Part shown: positions 43,910-53,084 of the stretch, piece after piece
Layout of the letters: each line of letters starts with the position of its first letter
Position numbering within the stretch: position 1 is the first letter of the stretch
NCBI GenBank assembly: GCA_043557195.1
Contig: CP121314.1
Coordinates: 2,976,001-3,040,000, forward strand
DNA from: Jejuia sp043557195
Lineage (GTDB): Bacteria > Bacteroidota > Bacteroidia > Flavobacteriales > Flavobacteriaceae
Direction: 5' to 3'
DNA length: 64,000 nucleotides
The notes under the pieces: generated by a model
Database searches by the model: none
What the model saw: the letters and a program-made list of their open reading frames with translations, nothing else
What the model was told of the DNA's origin: nothing
Position numbers and translations under genes: made by a program

Positions 43910-44299
43910 ATGAAGAAGATTTTTGCATATTTACTAGTTGGTCTAATATTAAGTAGTTGTAATTGGTACAGAGATTCTGATTCGATTAAACTAGACCCAA
44001 AAGCGTTTAATGCCGAAATAACAAAAGAAGTACAACTAATTGATGTAAGGACACCAAAGGAGTTTGCGCAAGGGCATATTCCAAATGCTCTAGGTATTAA
44101 TTACAATTCTGAAAACTTTAAAGATAGCCTCACATTACTAGATAAAAGTAAACCCGTTTACATTTATTGTCGTTCAGGAAAACGAAGCGGAAAAAGTGTT
44201 TCTGAATTTAAAGAAGCTGGTTTTAATACCATTTATGAATTGGAAGGCGGTTTACTAAATTGGAGGAGTGAGGGGTATAAAACAGTTGCTATTGAGTAA
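43910..44299 (+). CDS. Rhodanese-like lipoprotein
   Basis: 129 residues with a lipoprotein signal (lipobox SSC, Cys17), then a rhodanese domain with the same active loop YCRSGKRSGKS. It is the envelope counterpart of the preceding cytoplasmic rhodanese, and the two are probably one operon. Sequence similarity suggests a tandem duplication followed by gain of a signal peptide. Confidence 0.9.
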   Translation: MKKIFAYLLVGLILSSCNWYRDSDSIKLDPKAFNAEITKEVQLIDVRTPKEFAQGHIPNALGINYNSENFKDSLTLLDKSKPVYIYCRSGKRSGKSVSEFKEAGFNTIYELEGGLLNWRSEGYKTVAIE

Positions 44300-44339
44300 G
44301 GCAAATACTGTTATTTTACATAAAAACATAAAATAGATA

Positions 44340-44370
44340 AAAAAAGTCTTCACAATGAAGGCTTTTTTTT
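44340..44370 (+). terminator. Intrinsic terminator after the rhodanese pair
   Basis: AAAAAAGTCTTCA and TGAAGGCTTTTTT pair over 13 bp with G-U wobbles around CAA, followed by U. Confidence 0.75.
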
Positions 44371-44386
44371 ATTTGAATTAATTTTC

Positions 44387-44394
44387 TATATTTG
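44387..44394 (+). promoter_or_regulatory. -7 element with long leader for the 44519 gene
   Basis: TATATTTG matches the -7 consensus and predicts a leader of about 119 nt. In the leader, AGAATATA and TATATTCT form a possible 8-bp hairpin. No -33 TTG at proper spacing. Confidence 0.4.
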
Positions 44395-44518
44395 AGAAAC
44401 TCCAAAGCGAGAATATAAAATTAAACTCTCTATATTCTTAAAATCCCTCTCCTACTAATTATTTAATAGCAAATTTGTTGCACAATAGTGTGCGTTTAAC
44501 CAACCAAAATTTTTTATT

Positions 44519-45286
44519 ATGATTAGAAGTACAGTTTCTTTTTTAGTAATGGTATGCCTTGTATTTAGTGCATCCTTTAGTTTAAGTGCTCAAGACGAAT
44601 CAAAAGATTACGTTCTTGAAAGTGTTTTGATGACACCCGACTACAAAAACCTAAAAACCTTAGGTGAAAACATGAGGGCTCACAACGCTAAATATCACAA
44701 AGATGGTCCCCATCAAGCTGCGGTGTATAATATTTCTACAGGACCAAATGCAGGAAGTTTTGTTTGGATGATGGGACCAACAACGTATACACATCTAGAT
44801 AAACGCCCTTCTGAAGATGGACACGATGAAGACTGGCGAGATAATGTGATGCCATTTATTAAAAAAATCCATACTGTTGAGTTTTGGAAGATGGACACTA
44901 AGCTTTCAAATATGAGTACTATGGATGGCGACAATTCGAAACACCCAGTAATATTTGTGAGATATCACGAAATTAAAGAGGGAAAAGGGGCTTTATCTTT
45001 CAGTTTTCTGGAAATGGTTAGTAAGACCATTAAAGGAATGGATGGCGACAATCCTTGGGGTGTGTATTGGAATGAATTTAGACAAGGTGATTTAGGCAGA
45101 CATTTAGCAACAGTTGGATTCTTAAAGAATTGGGCTGAAATGGATGAGGATAATGATTTTAAAGCAACATTTGAAAAGGTTCACGGAAAAGGCAAGTGGG
45201 ATGCATTCCTAGATTTAGGTGATGAAGTGTTCTCAAATTCTTGGGATGAAATATGGTCTTACAATGCTCATATGAGTGGAAAATAA
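44519..45286 (+). CDS. Secreted protein of unknown function with two similar halves
   Basis: 255 residues with a signal peptide (cleavage near SLSAQ). Two halves share a pattern: PHQAAVYNISTGPNAGSFVW in the first, then NPWGVYWNEFRQGDLGRHLA in the second, each followed by a helix with WRDNVMPF or WDAFLDLG. This looks like a tandem dimeric alpha/beta-barrel fold. I cannot assign a function. It is expressed alone between two terminators. Confidence 0.6.
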   Translation: MIRSTVSFLVMVCLVFSASFSLSAQDESKDYVLESVLMTPDYKNLKTLGENMRAHNAKYHKDGPHQAAVYNISTGPNAGSFVWMMGPTTYTHLDKRPSEDGHDEDWRDNVMPFIKKIHTVEFWKMDTKLSNMSTMDGDNSKHPVIFVRYHEIKEGKGALSFSFLEMVSKTIKGMDGDNPWGVYWNEFRQGDLGRHLATVGFLKNWAEMDEDNDFKATFEKVHGKGKWDAFLDLGDEVFSNSWDEIWSYNAHMSGK

Positions 45287-45316
45287 ATTGGAATTAACTT
45301 CTTAAAAATCATCGGT

Positions 45317-45356
45317 AAAAAAACCTTTACAACAGGATTGTGGTGAAGGTTTTTTT
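45317..45356. terminator. Intrinsic terminator, bidirectional form
   Basis: AAAAAAACCTT and AAGGTTTTTTT flank an internal loop that holds a smaller ACAA/TTGT stem. It ends the 44519 gene. Confidence 0.75.
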
Positions 45357-45495
45357 CTTTTGACTTATTTTTAAGCACTTTACCTTTTTTATTTTTTATG
45401 ATGTACCGCTTTTTCATACTTTTAATAAAAAATTTTAATTGCTCCCTAAATTGCATTTGAAATTTGAAAGAATTTTACCCTCAAAATTTAGAATT

Positions 45496-45822
45496 ATGGA
45501 AAATGGCTTACTGATTTTAGGACTAATAGGATTGCTTTTTTTAGCTATGTATGGTTATGCCTACGGTACTGTTGCTCTTGAAAAAATGAAGGTTAAGAAG
45601 CAACAACAAGAAATTGAACGCCTTGAAGCAATAAGAAAAGAAGAACGCTTACAAAGACAAAAAGTTAGAGACGAAAAACTTGAGAAGCTAAGAAAGCGCA
45701 GTGAAGAAATAAGATTAGAGCTTAATAGGTTAGAAAAAGTAAACCTTCAGAGAGCGACAAAAGACCAAAAGAAGGTTGAAAAAATGAAAGAGCGCATTGA
45801 GCAAAAACAACAAGCTAGCTAG
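45496..45822 (+). CDS. Small membrane protein with charged coiled coil
   Basis: 108 residues from the ATG at 45496 (MENGLLILG); upstream in-frame codons do not look coding. One membrane helix (about 4-22) is followed by a long, highly charged helix rich in Lys, Glu, Arg and Gln, likely a coiled coil. No family recognised. It is followed by a strong terminator. Confidence 0.6.
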   Translation: MENGLLILGLIGLLFLAMYGYAYGTVALEKMKVKKQQQEIERLEAIRKEERLQRQKVRDEKLEKLRKRSEEIRLELNRLEKVNLQRATKDQKKVEKMKERIEQKQQAS

Positions 45823-45843
45823 TAAAGTAGTTAGAAAAGAATA

Positions 45844-45873
45844 AAAAAAAGCACTCAATCGAGTGCTTTTTTT
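45844..45873. terminator. Bidirectional intrinsic terminator
   Basis: AAAAAAAGCACTC and GAGTGCTTTTTTT form a perfect stem around AATC. It separates the coiled-coil gene from the convergent GH2 gene. Confidence 0.88.
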
Positions 45874-45894
45874 ATGTTATAAAATTAACTAGTT

Positions 45895-48369
45895 CTATTT
45901 TGTTGAAATATTTATTGTGTTGCTTTCTAAACCATCAGAGGATGCAGTTATCTTAATACCGCCAGCGGTATTTGTAGATTTTACTACCAATAAACACTTG
46001 CCACTAAACGCTTTTCTATATGGTTTTTGAAAAGATTCCATAGAACGCTGATTACCATTATCAACTGCTGCTAAAACACCTTTACCTTCAACTTTAAAAT
46101 TAACCAAATTGTCAGCTCTAGGACATAAGTTTCCATCAGCATCTTCTATGTTAACCGTAATAAAACTTAAATCCTTTCCATCCGCAGAAATAGTACTTCT
46201 GTCTGCTGATAATGAAATTTTCGTTGGTGTTCCTGCTGTTTTTATTTCTTTAGTAGCTACTTCTTTTCCATTGGTATAGGCTACAACTTTTAACGAACCT
46301 TTTTGGTAAGGTACACTCCATGACAATCGGTAAGGAGACATAAAAATACCTTTTTCAAAACTATGGTATTCCGCAGGAATAGGTGTTAAATCTTTACCTT
46401 TAACTTTTTTGCCCATAGATTTATCATTTACAAAAAGTTCTACCTCTTCAGCATTTGTGTAAGCGTAAACAGGTAGCATTTGCCCTTCTTTGCCTTCCCA
46501 ATTCCAATGTGGTAAAACATGAACCATTGGTGCTGTTGTCCACTGGCTTTGATATAAATAGTAGCGGTCTTTAGGAAACCCGCATAAGTCTACTGGAGCA
46601 AAATAAGCTGAACGTGATGGCCAATCGTCATTCCAATAGCCGTGTGTGTGGTTATCTCGTCCTGCGTAAGGAGTAGGCTCTCCTAAATAGTCGAAACCAG
46701 TCCAAATAAATTCACCAAGCGAAAATGTATTCGCCCCTTGTACAGCAAATTCAGCATCTGGAGGATATGCCCATGGCGGACCATAAATAACATCATAGCT
46801 AGAAACATGTCCTGTTTCTCTATAAAAATCACCTTTAATTGGTAAATTGTATACGTTTCTACTGCTAGTCATAGATGAGGTTTCAGATCCATAAATAATC
46901 ATATCTGGATTGTCTTTTTTAATATCATCGTACTCTAGTGGCCAGTAATTCATACCAACCACATCAATTTGATACGCTAATTTATTTTTAAAAGGTGCAG
47001 GATAATAATTGAAACCAGCTGTTGTTGGTCTTGTTGGGTCTTCATCATGGCAAATATCATTAAGCATTTTTGCCACTTTCCAGCCATCTTCTTTTCCTTG
47101 CTCAAGAATTTCATTACCAATACTCCACATAATTACTGATGGATGATTTCTGTCTCGTTTTATCATATCGCGCAAATCAGTTTCATGCCATTCATCAAAA
47201 AACTTGTTGTATCCGTTTTTTACTTTTCCAATCTTCCACTCGTCAAATGCTTCAACCTGAACCAAAATACCCAATCTATCACAAACTTTTAGCATTTCGG
47301 GAGATGGTGGATTATGACTAGTACGCAAGGCATTCACACCCATAGATTTCATGATTTCCATTTGGCGTTCTGTAGCTCTATAATTCACCGCCGTTCCTAA
47401 AGCTCCTAAGTCATGATGCATGCATACACCATTTAGTTGTACGCGTTTACCATTCAAAAGAAAACCATCATTTGGTGTAAATTTAATAGTGCGAATTCCA
47501 AATTCAGAAGAGTATTCATCAATTTTATTTCCATTCTCGGTAATTGTAGAAACCACTTCATATAAATAAGGTGTGTCTAAATCCCATAGTTTCGGATTAG
47601 AGATTTCCAATTCAACATTCTGTTTAACCTCCCAATCTTTTTTGATATGAATTTCATCAGTACTTGAAGCCACTTCAATACCTTCTGCATTGTAAATAAC
47701 AGTTTTTAAATTAATTTTTGAAGCTATATTTCCAGCATTTTTAATTTTGGTTTCAATGTTTACCAAAGAAGACGATTCATCAACTTTTGGCGTAGTAATG
47801 TAAGTGCCATATTGTGGAATATGGATGGGGTTGTTGTATTTAATTCTTGTGTTTCTGTATAATCCAGCACCAGAATACCAACGCTGTGCCAAATCTTCAG
47901 GAGCTAATTTAACAGCAATTATATTTTCTGCGCCAAACTTCACAAAAGGTGTAATATCAATTTCAAAACCAATATATCCGTAAGGGCGATTACCTGCTAA
48001 TTCACCATTTACAAAAACTTGACTATTGCTCATAGCACCATCAAATTCAATAGAAATTATTTTACCCTCCATATCTTTTGAAATATCATAATGCTTTCTG
48101 TACCATCCAATACCATGAACGGGTAATCCACCAGTTCTCGCATTGTATTCATCACTAAAAGGTCCTTCAATAGCCCAATCATGAGGTAAATCTAGTAGTC
48201 TCCACCCAGAGTCATCAAAATCAATTGTTTGTGCATTATCTGCATCGCCTTTATGGAATAACCAACTGCTATTAAAAGATGTATCGGGAATACTTTCGAC
48301 TTCCTTTTTACAAGAAAAAAATAGCGTCATCATTAGGAGACTTACAATAAGGGTAGAAGTTTTGAACAT
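45895..48369 (-). CDS. Glycoside hydrolase family 2, beta-galactosidase/glucuronidase-like lipoprotein
   Basis: 824 residues. A lipoprotein signal (lipobox FFSC, Cys20) precedes a GH2 sugar-binding domain (WLFHKGDADNAQ, then LPHDWAIEGPF), an Ig-like domain, and a TIM barrel with acid/base Glu420 (MWSIGNEI) and nucleophile Glu496 (IYGSETSS). A DUF4982 domain follows (about 610-680), then a C-terminal Ig-like domain. Such enzymes remove beta-linked terminal sugars from algal or plant glycans at the cell surface. Substrate not determinable. Divergent from the CBM9-like lipoprotein gene. Confidence 0.9.
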   Translation of the reverse strand: MFKTSTLIVSLLMMTLFFSCKKEVESIPDTSFNSSWLFHKGDADNAQTIDFDDSGWRLLDLPHDWAIEGPFSDEYNARTGGLPVHGIGWYRKHYDISKDMEGKIISIEFDGAMSNSQVFVNGELAGNRPYGYIGFEIDITPFVKFGAENIIAVKLAPEDLAQRWYSGAGLYRNTRIKYNNPIHIPQYGTYITTPKVDESSSLVNIETKIKNAGNIASKINLKTVIYNAEGIEVASSTDEIHIKKDWEVKQNVELEISNPKLWDLDTPYLYEVVSTITENGNKIDEYSSEFGIRTIKFTPNDGFLLNGKRVQLNGVCMHHDLGALGTAVNYRATERQMEIMKSMGVNALRTSHNPPSPEMLKVCDRLGILVQVEAFDEWKIGKVKNGYNKFFDEWHETDLRDMIKRDRNHPSVIMWSIGNEILEQGKEDGWKVAKMLNDICHDEDPTRPTTAGFNYYPAPFKNKLAYQIDVVGMNYWPLEYDDIKKDNPDMIIYGSETSSMTSSRNVYNLPIKGDFYRETGHVSSYDVIYGPPWAYPPDAEFAVQGANTFSLGEFIWTGFDYLGEPTPYAGRDNHTHGYWNDDWPSRSAYFAPVDLCGFPKDRYYLYQSQWTTAPMVHVLPHWNWEGKEGQMLPVYAYTNAEEVELFVNDKSMGKKVKGKDLTPIPAEYHSFEKGIFMSPYRLSWSVPYQKGSLKVVAYTNGKEVATKEIKTAGTPTKISLSADRSTISADGKDLSFITVNIEDADGNLCPRADNLVNFKVEGKGVLAAVDNGNQRSMESFQKPYRKAFSGKCLLVVKSTNTAGGIKITASSDGLESNTINISTK

Positions 48370-48418
48370 CTGTTAGTTTAGTTTTTGGATATATTACAAA
48401 TATCAATAATATTAACAA

Positions 48419-48452
48419 ATACGATTGATACATATGTTTCAAAACTTACAAC
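48419..48452. promoter_or_regulatory. Candidate operator upstream of the GH2 gene
   Basis: On the minus strand this holds GAAACATATGTATCAATCG. Related words (ATGTATCGAAACATA and ACATATGTTC) occur between 51465 and 51678, the other divergent promoter of the cluster. This suggests a shared regulator; not proven. Confidence 0.3.
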
Positions 48453-48511
48453 ATAAATCCCATTTCTTGTAAAATTTAATAAAAACGACTTAAAAATTAT
48501 ATCTTGTGCGT

Positions 48512-49315
48512 ATGAAATATGGATTGATAATGAAGTGTATAAAACTATCTTTTTTGTGTGCATGGATTATGCTGTTATATTTTTCATGTGAAAAACGCAT
48601 AGAAAAAGAAGAGGTCTTTTCAGAAGACAAAGAAGTTCCAGTTTTTAAAGCCTTAAAAACGAAAGAAAATATCATTATAGATGGGAAGATGGATGAAGAT
48701 ATATGGAACAAAACGGATAGTACAGGGTTTAAGTATTTTTATAAAGTAGAAAAAAGTACAGATAAGCAGAAATCAATTTTTAGAGCACTATGGGACGAAA
48801 ATAGCCTATACTTTTTTTACGATTTTAAGGATAAATATTTAACAGTTCGAGAAACGAAGAGAGATGGTGAACCTTATTTGGATGATTGTGGCGAAATATT
48901 TATTATTCCTGTTCCAGAACCTTTAGATACTCATTTTTGTTTTGAAATTAATTTAAACAAGGCAGCAAACGATCTTATTTATTTTAATGATTATTATAAA
49001 GGAAATGAGATAGGTTTTAAATCTTTTAATCCTGAATATAAGGTTGAAGTTAGTTATAATGGTACAATTAATGATAATTCAGACATTGATGAAGGGTGGA
49101 CAATGGAATTAGAAATCCCCATTTCACTTTTTGGATTTTTAGCAGATTTTGAGCCCGTGAAAGCAGGAAATAAATGGATGTTTTTGGCAATTAGACAGGA
49201 AAGAAATGAAGTTGAGGGTGAGCGCCGAATAATTTCAACGATTTTTCCAATAAAAGATACGTTCAAGAACGTTCATCAACCAAAAGATTTTGGGTTCCTA
49301 GAATTTGTAGAATAA
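48512..49315 (+). CDS. CBM9-like carbohydrate-binding lipoprotein
   Basis: About 267 residues. The start is taken at the ATG at 48512; 48530 is also possible and gives a tidier lipoprotein signal (lipobox FSC). The body matches the CBM9/DOMON-like fold: IIIDGKMDEDIWNKTD, ALWDENSLYFFYDFKD, DDCGEIFI, and a final PKDFGFLEF. It has no hydrolase motif and probably holds sugars at the cell surface. It sits between two minus-strand hydrolase genes. Confidence 0.8.
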   Translation: MKYGLIMKCIKLSFLCAWIMLLYFSCEKRIEKEEVFSEDKEVPVFKALKTKENIIIDGKMDEDIWNKTDSTGFKYFYKVEKSTDKQKSIFRALWDENSLYFFYDFKDKYLTVRETKRDGEPYLDDCGEIFIIPVPEPLDTHFCFEINLNKAANDLIYFNDYYKGNEIGFKSFNPEYKVEVSYNGTINDNSDIDEGWTMELEIPISLFGFLADFEPVKAGNKWMFLAIRQERNEVEGERRIISTIFPIKDTFKNVHQPKDFGFLEFVE

Positions 49316-49317
49316 TA

Positions 49318-51465
49318 CTATCTTCTTTTCGCAAGCGTGAGATCTTCCTTTACATGATTTATTATGGCATTCCAATCTAAAATATTAGTTCTAGCCAACA
49401 TTTGAGGTTTATAGTTTTTTGTTGATATTTTTGCATAGAGCATCCAATGCTTGAGAGCATCATTTAAACGTTCAATTGCTTCTTCTTTATGATTTTTATC
49501 TTTAGTGTTGTCATATTTTGCTAAAGCTACTGCAGCATCAATTTTATCGGCATAATAATTGCCAAGATGTGCCATGGCTTCAATGTCTCCTAGTAATGCT
49601 TTAGTTTCTGTAGAAGTAGTTTTGTCTTGTTTCAATTCTTTTGAGTGTATCAAGCAGTTTTTTGAATAGCTTCTTAATTCTGAAGTGATTTGATGAGGTG
49701 AAATTTTATCATGCCAATTATTTGAATCGTTTTCAGCAAATTGCCTCGGATTTAAAATATTACTACCTTCCATAGTTGGGTTATCCATAAAGTCTATAAC
49801 TGTTCTAAATCCACCAAGCACAGGTCTCGCCATACAAGATTCAACCGACCACATATGATCCCAATCGCGCCAATGAAACATATTCACTTTAGGAATGATT
49901 TTAGAGGCTGCTTTCCAGGTTTCAAAAAGTAATTTAGAATTTACGCCTTTAAATTTTTGAGCTAATTTTTGCTGAAAGAATTCATCTGATAACTTGTCAT
50001 TATACCCTAATCTGCCCCATAACATGAAGTTGAACCAATGCTTGTTAATTTCAAGTTCTCCAGATAGTTCAGGCATTTTACTTATAAACTCTCTTCCCCA
50101 GAAATAACCATCAGATCCAAAATAATATCCAGCCGTTTCGTCTTTAGGGAAAAACCTGAGAAAATCTTTCACATAATCAGGATCGCCCCATCGGTAAACA
50201 AAAATATCGTCGTTTCTTAAATTCCACCAAGATTTCAATTTATAAGGTTTCATTTCCTTTAGGTGATTTTTCGCAAAGGGAGGCGTTGGAGACGAGTATA
50301 CGCGAGCTTTAGCATATTTGAAACTTACTTGAAACGGATCAGGATAATCTTCCCAATATTTCATAATTTGGTTCATATCAGAATACCAAACACGATGTAT
50401 AAAAGGCACAGTTCTATCGGGTTGTTCTTTTTTAGCATCCATAATACCTAAGCCGTAGGTTTCCCAAAGCCATTGTTCTCTATTGTAGCCATCCCAAGTT
50501 GGTGGCATATACTCGCCAGCAGTTACACCAATACCTTTTAAATCTGGATAGGTTAATAAAAAAGTCTTAACTGCTTCTCGGTAATATGCAATTGTTTTTG
50601 GATTATTCATTTGATGCGAAATACCATACTTTCCAGGTTTTTCATCCCATAGCTTTATACCATAAGTTTTATGATATGCATGTACAGGCTGCGCAACACT
50701 ATTGGGGCAAATATTCCAAGTAATGAGATACGTTTCTATGCCTCTACGTTTTGCATATTGCATCACACGTTGCCAAAACTCAATTTTCTCGTCAATTGAA
50801 ATAGTTTTTATTTTTTTCAGATTATTTAAAACATTATCAGAAACTAATTGTGGTTCGCCCCATTCATTTTCTCTTCCCAAAGGTTTTAAGGTAGTGGAGT
50901 AAACATCATCCAAAGCAATACTAGGATAATCCTCTAGTTTTATCATTGATGGAAATGGATGTGGATTCCAAAGTGTAAGAACATTGTATCTGTGTAATGC
51001 CATTTGGTCTAAAAACTCACGCCAGAAATCAAAATTCCACATTTCAATAATATTCACTTGGGCTGCATCACCAGAATCGTCATAACTAGGTGTTCTTGCA
51101 TCTAAAGGAATGTTTAGTTTTAAACCTCGTTTTTCTAAAAAAGGGTGTTCTTCTTTATTTCTAACTACGCCGTTCAATTCTATTTGTTCTGCTACATCAA
51201 GACCACCATAAAGAAGTCCATTACCATCGGCACCAAACACTTTAATTTTTGAAGACAATGTTTTTATTTTGAATCCTTCACTTGGTAGAGATTTGTCAAT
51301 TTTAAATTCAACGGGAATTAGTTTTGACTTGGAAGTGTTTTGAACCTTAATGATTTTTTGCTTTACAAATTCTAAATCAACCTCAATTTGAGCATTTGAT
51401 ATGAAATAGCAAATAAAGAAAATGAATGTAAATATAATTAGTGAGGGGGTTTTGCTAAAGCACAT
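49318..51465 (-). CDS. TIM-barrel glycoside hydrolase, family not assigned
   Basis: 715 residues. A signal peptide (cleavage near ISNAQ) precedes an N-terminal alpha/beta domain of the kind found in GH20, GH67, GH84 and GH115 enzymes (VFGADGNGLLYGGLDVAEQI), then a barrel starting EKRGLKLNIPLD. Conserved parts include NVLTLWNPHPFPS, LKGIGVTAGEYMPP (candidate acid Glu) and a Trp-rich MFHWRDWDHMW. The fold suggests an exo-acting hydrolase, perhaps on uronic or amino sugars, but the family cannot be given by eye. It converges with the CBM9 gene, two bases apart. Confidence 0.65.
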   Translation of the reverse strand: MCFSKTPSLIIFTFIFFICYFISNAQIEVDLEFVKQKIIKVQNTSKSKLIPVEFKIDKSLPSEGFKIKTLSSKIKVFGADGNGLLYGGLDVAEQIELNGVVRNKEEHPFLEKRGLKLNIPLDARTPSYDDSGDAAQVNIIEMWNFDFWREFLDQMALHRYNVLTLWNPHPFPSMIKLEDYPSIALDDVYSTTLKPLGRENEWGEPQLVSDNVLNNLKKIKTISIDEKIEFWQRVMQYAKRRGIETYLITWNICPNSVAQPVHAYHKTYGIKLWDEKPGKYGISHQMNNPKTIAYYREAVKTFLLTYPDLKGIGVTAGEYMPPTWDGYNREQWLWETYGLGIMDAKKEQPDRTVPFIHRVWYSDMNQIMKYWEDYPDPFQVSFKYAKARVYSSPTPPFAKNHLKEMKPYKLKSWWNLRNDDIFVYRWGDPDYVKDFLRFFPKDETAGYYFGSDGYFWGREFISKMPELSGELEINKHWFNFMLWGRLGYNDKLSDEFFQQKLAQKFKGVNSKLLFETWKAASKIIPKVNMFHWRDWDHMWSVESCMARPVLGGFRTVIDFMDNPTMEGSNILNPRQFAENDSNNWHDKISPHQITSELRSYSKNCLIHSKELKQDKTTSTETKALLGDIEAMAHLGNYYADKIDAAVALAKYDNTKDKNHKEEAIERLNDALKHWMLYAKISTKNYKPQMLARTNILDWNAIINHVKEDLTLAKRR

Positions 51466-51584
51466 AATTAAGAAGTTTAGTTGCTTGTGAAATTACAAAA
51501 AAGCGAAGATTGATGATGGTGTAAATGATTCAAAATTATAGAATTTATGGTCGATATGAAATTTTTCAAAGATTACTAAATATG

Positions 51585-51613
51585 AACATATGTTTTATGT
51601 TTCGATACATTTG
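51585..51613 (+). promoter_or_regulatory. Operator-like palindrome and -7 element for the GH28-GH2 operon
   Basis: AACATATGTT (51585-51594) is a perfect palindrome about where the -33 region should be, followed by TACATTTG (51606-51613), a -7 match. The lack of a TTG at -33 fits an activator-dependent promoter. Confidence 0.45.
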
Positions 51614-51677
51614 TAATTCTAATTTGGAGGTTTTATCTCGATATTTACATACTACACTAAACCAAAAAACCAAATAA

Positions 51678-53084
51678 GTGAGAGTTCTGAAATTTTCTAT
51701 CGTTTTTCTTTTTTTATTAATTGTTGGCTGCAAAGAATCTACGTCGTTCTGTAATATTAAAGAATTTGGAGCTGTAGGTGACGGTAGAACAAATAATACC
51801 GTTGCGATTCAATCTGCCATAGATGCTTGCCATGAGGCTGGTGGAGGTCAAGTTTTAGTTTCAGGAGGAGAGTTTGTTACAGGAACCATTATTATAAAGG
51901 ATAATGTAACATTAAAGGTAGAAATAGGTTCTTCTTTAATAGGAAGTGAAAATCCAGAGGATTATCAAAATATCGATTCTTTTGTTGATGCTACTGGGCA
52001 GGTAAGAGGCAAGTGTTTAATAGGCGCTATAGACGCTAAAAATATTGCATTAATTGGTGGAGGAGAAATTAACGGAAGAGGAAATGTTTTTGAACATAAG
52101 GCACTTAGGGAGACGCTTAAAAAGAAAGGCTATGAAAAAAACACCATTAATAAACTGGTAGCGAATCGGCCGTTTTTAATTCGTTTTGTACGTAGTAAGA
52201 ATGTAAGAATGGATGGTCTTTTACTGAAGGCTCCAGCAGCATGGACGTGTCATTTCTTTCAATGTAGTGATGTAGATGTAAGGTATTTAGAGATTTATAG
52301 TCATGCGAATAAAAATAATGATGGGATTGACATCGATTCTAGCCATGATGTAAAAATAACAAGATGTTACATAAATAGTGGGGATGACGCTATATGTTTA
52401 AAAACTACAAGTCCTAAACCAACCTATAATATAAGTGTTACTGATTGTGTGTTGAAAAGTGATTGGGGTGCACTTAAATTTGGCACAGAATCCATGGGCG
52501 ATATGTATAATGTGGATATTAGAAGATGTAAAATAAACGATACCAAAGGAGGTGGAATTAAGATATTGAGTGTTGACGGTGCAAATATTTCAAATGTAGT
52601 AATTGACAGTGTTGATATGAATAATGTAGATATGCCCATTTTTATAAGACTAGGAGAACGTTTACGCACATACAGGGACGCCGAAAAGCAGGAGGTTGGG
52701 TCTATTGATAACATAAGTATTACTAATATAAGAGCTACCACTGCCGATTTGGATAATTCTAGAGTTACTCCACCTGCAGGCATATTTATCACGGGTACGC
52801 AAAACCATAAAGTTGGACAAATAAACTTAAAGAATATCTATATCACTTTACCAGGTGGCGGTGCAGAAGAGCACAAAGCTATTATTGTTCCTGAAGATGA
52901 AGATAAATATCCAGAATTTAGTTTTTTCGGTGTTTTGCCTTCTTATGGTTTAATGGCGCGACACGTTGAAGAACTGAATTTTAAAAAATATAATTTTCAT
53001 ACCACTAGACCAGACAAACGTCATGATGTTTTTGTTTCAGATGTTGATAACTTCAATGATACCATAAATTATGTTCAAAAATAA
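51678..53084 (+). CDS. Glycoside hydrolase family 28-like (polygalacturonase fold) lipoprotein
   Basis: 468 residues from a GTG start that opens a lipoprotein signal (lipobox VGC, Cys18). The right-handed beta-helix is typical of GH28: the start NIKEFGAVGDGRTNNTVAIQ, NNDGIDIDSSHDVKI, and the SGDDAICLKT motif with the two catalytic Asp. The classical GHG motif is replaced by SDWGALKFGTES, so the bond cleaved may not be a standard galacturonide. The GH2 gene starts inside its last 14 bases. Confidence 0.85.
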   Translation: MRVLKFSIVFLFLLIVGCKESTSFCNIKEFGAVGDGRTNNTVAIQSAIDACHEAGGGQVLVSGGEFVTGTIIIKDNVTLKVEIGSSLIGSENPEDYQNIDSFVDATGQVRGKCLIGAIDAKNIALIGGGEINGRGNVFEHKALRETLKKKGYEKNTINKLVANRPFLIRFVRSKNVRMDGLLLKAPAAWTCHFFQCSDVDVRYLEIYSHANKNNDGIDIDSSHDVKITRCYINSGDDAICLKTTSPKPTYNISVTDCVLKSDWGALKFGTESMGDMYNVDIRRCKINDTKGGGIKILSVDGANISNVVIDSVDMNNVDMPIFIRLGERLRTYRDAEKQEVGSIDNISITNIRATTADLDNSRVTPPAGIFITGTQNHKVGQINLKNIYITLPGGGAEEHKAIIVPEDEDKYPEFSFFGVLPSYGLMARHVEELNFKKYNFHTTRPDKRHDVFVSDVDNFNDTINYVQK

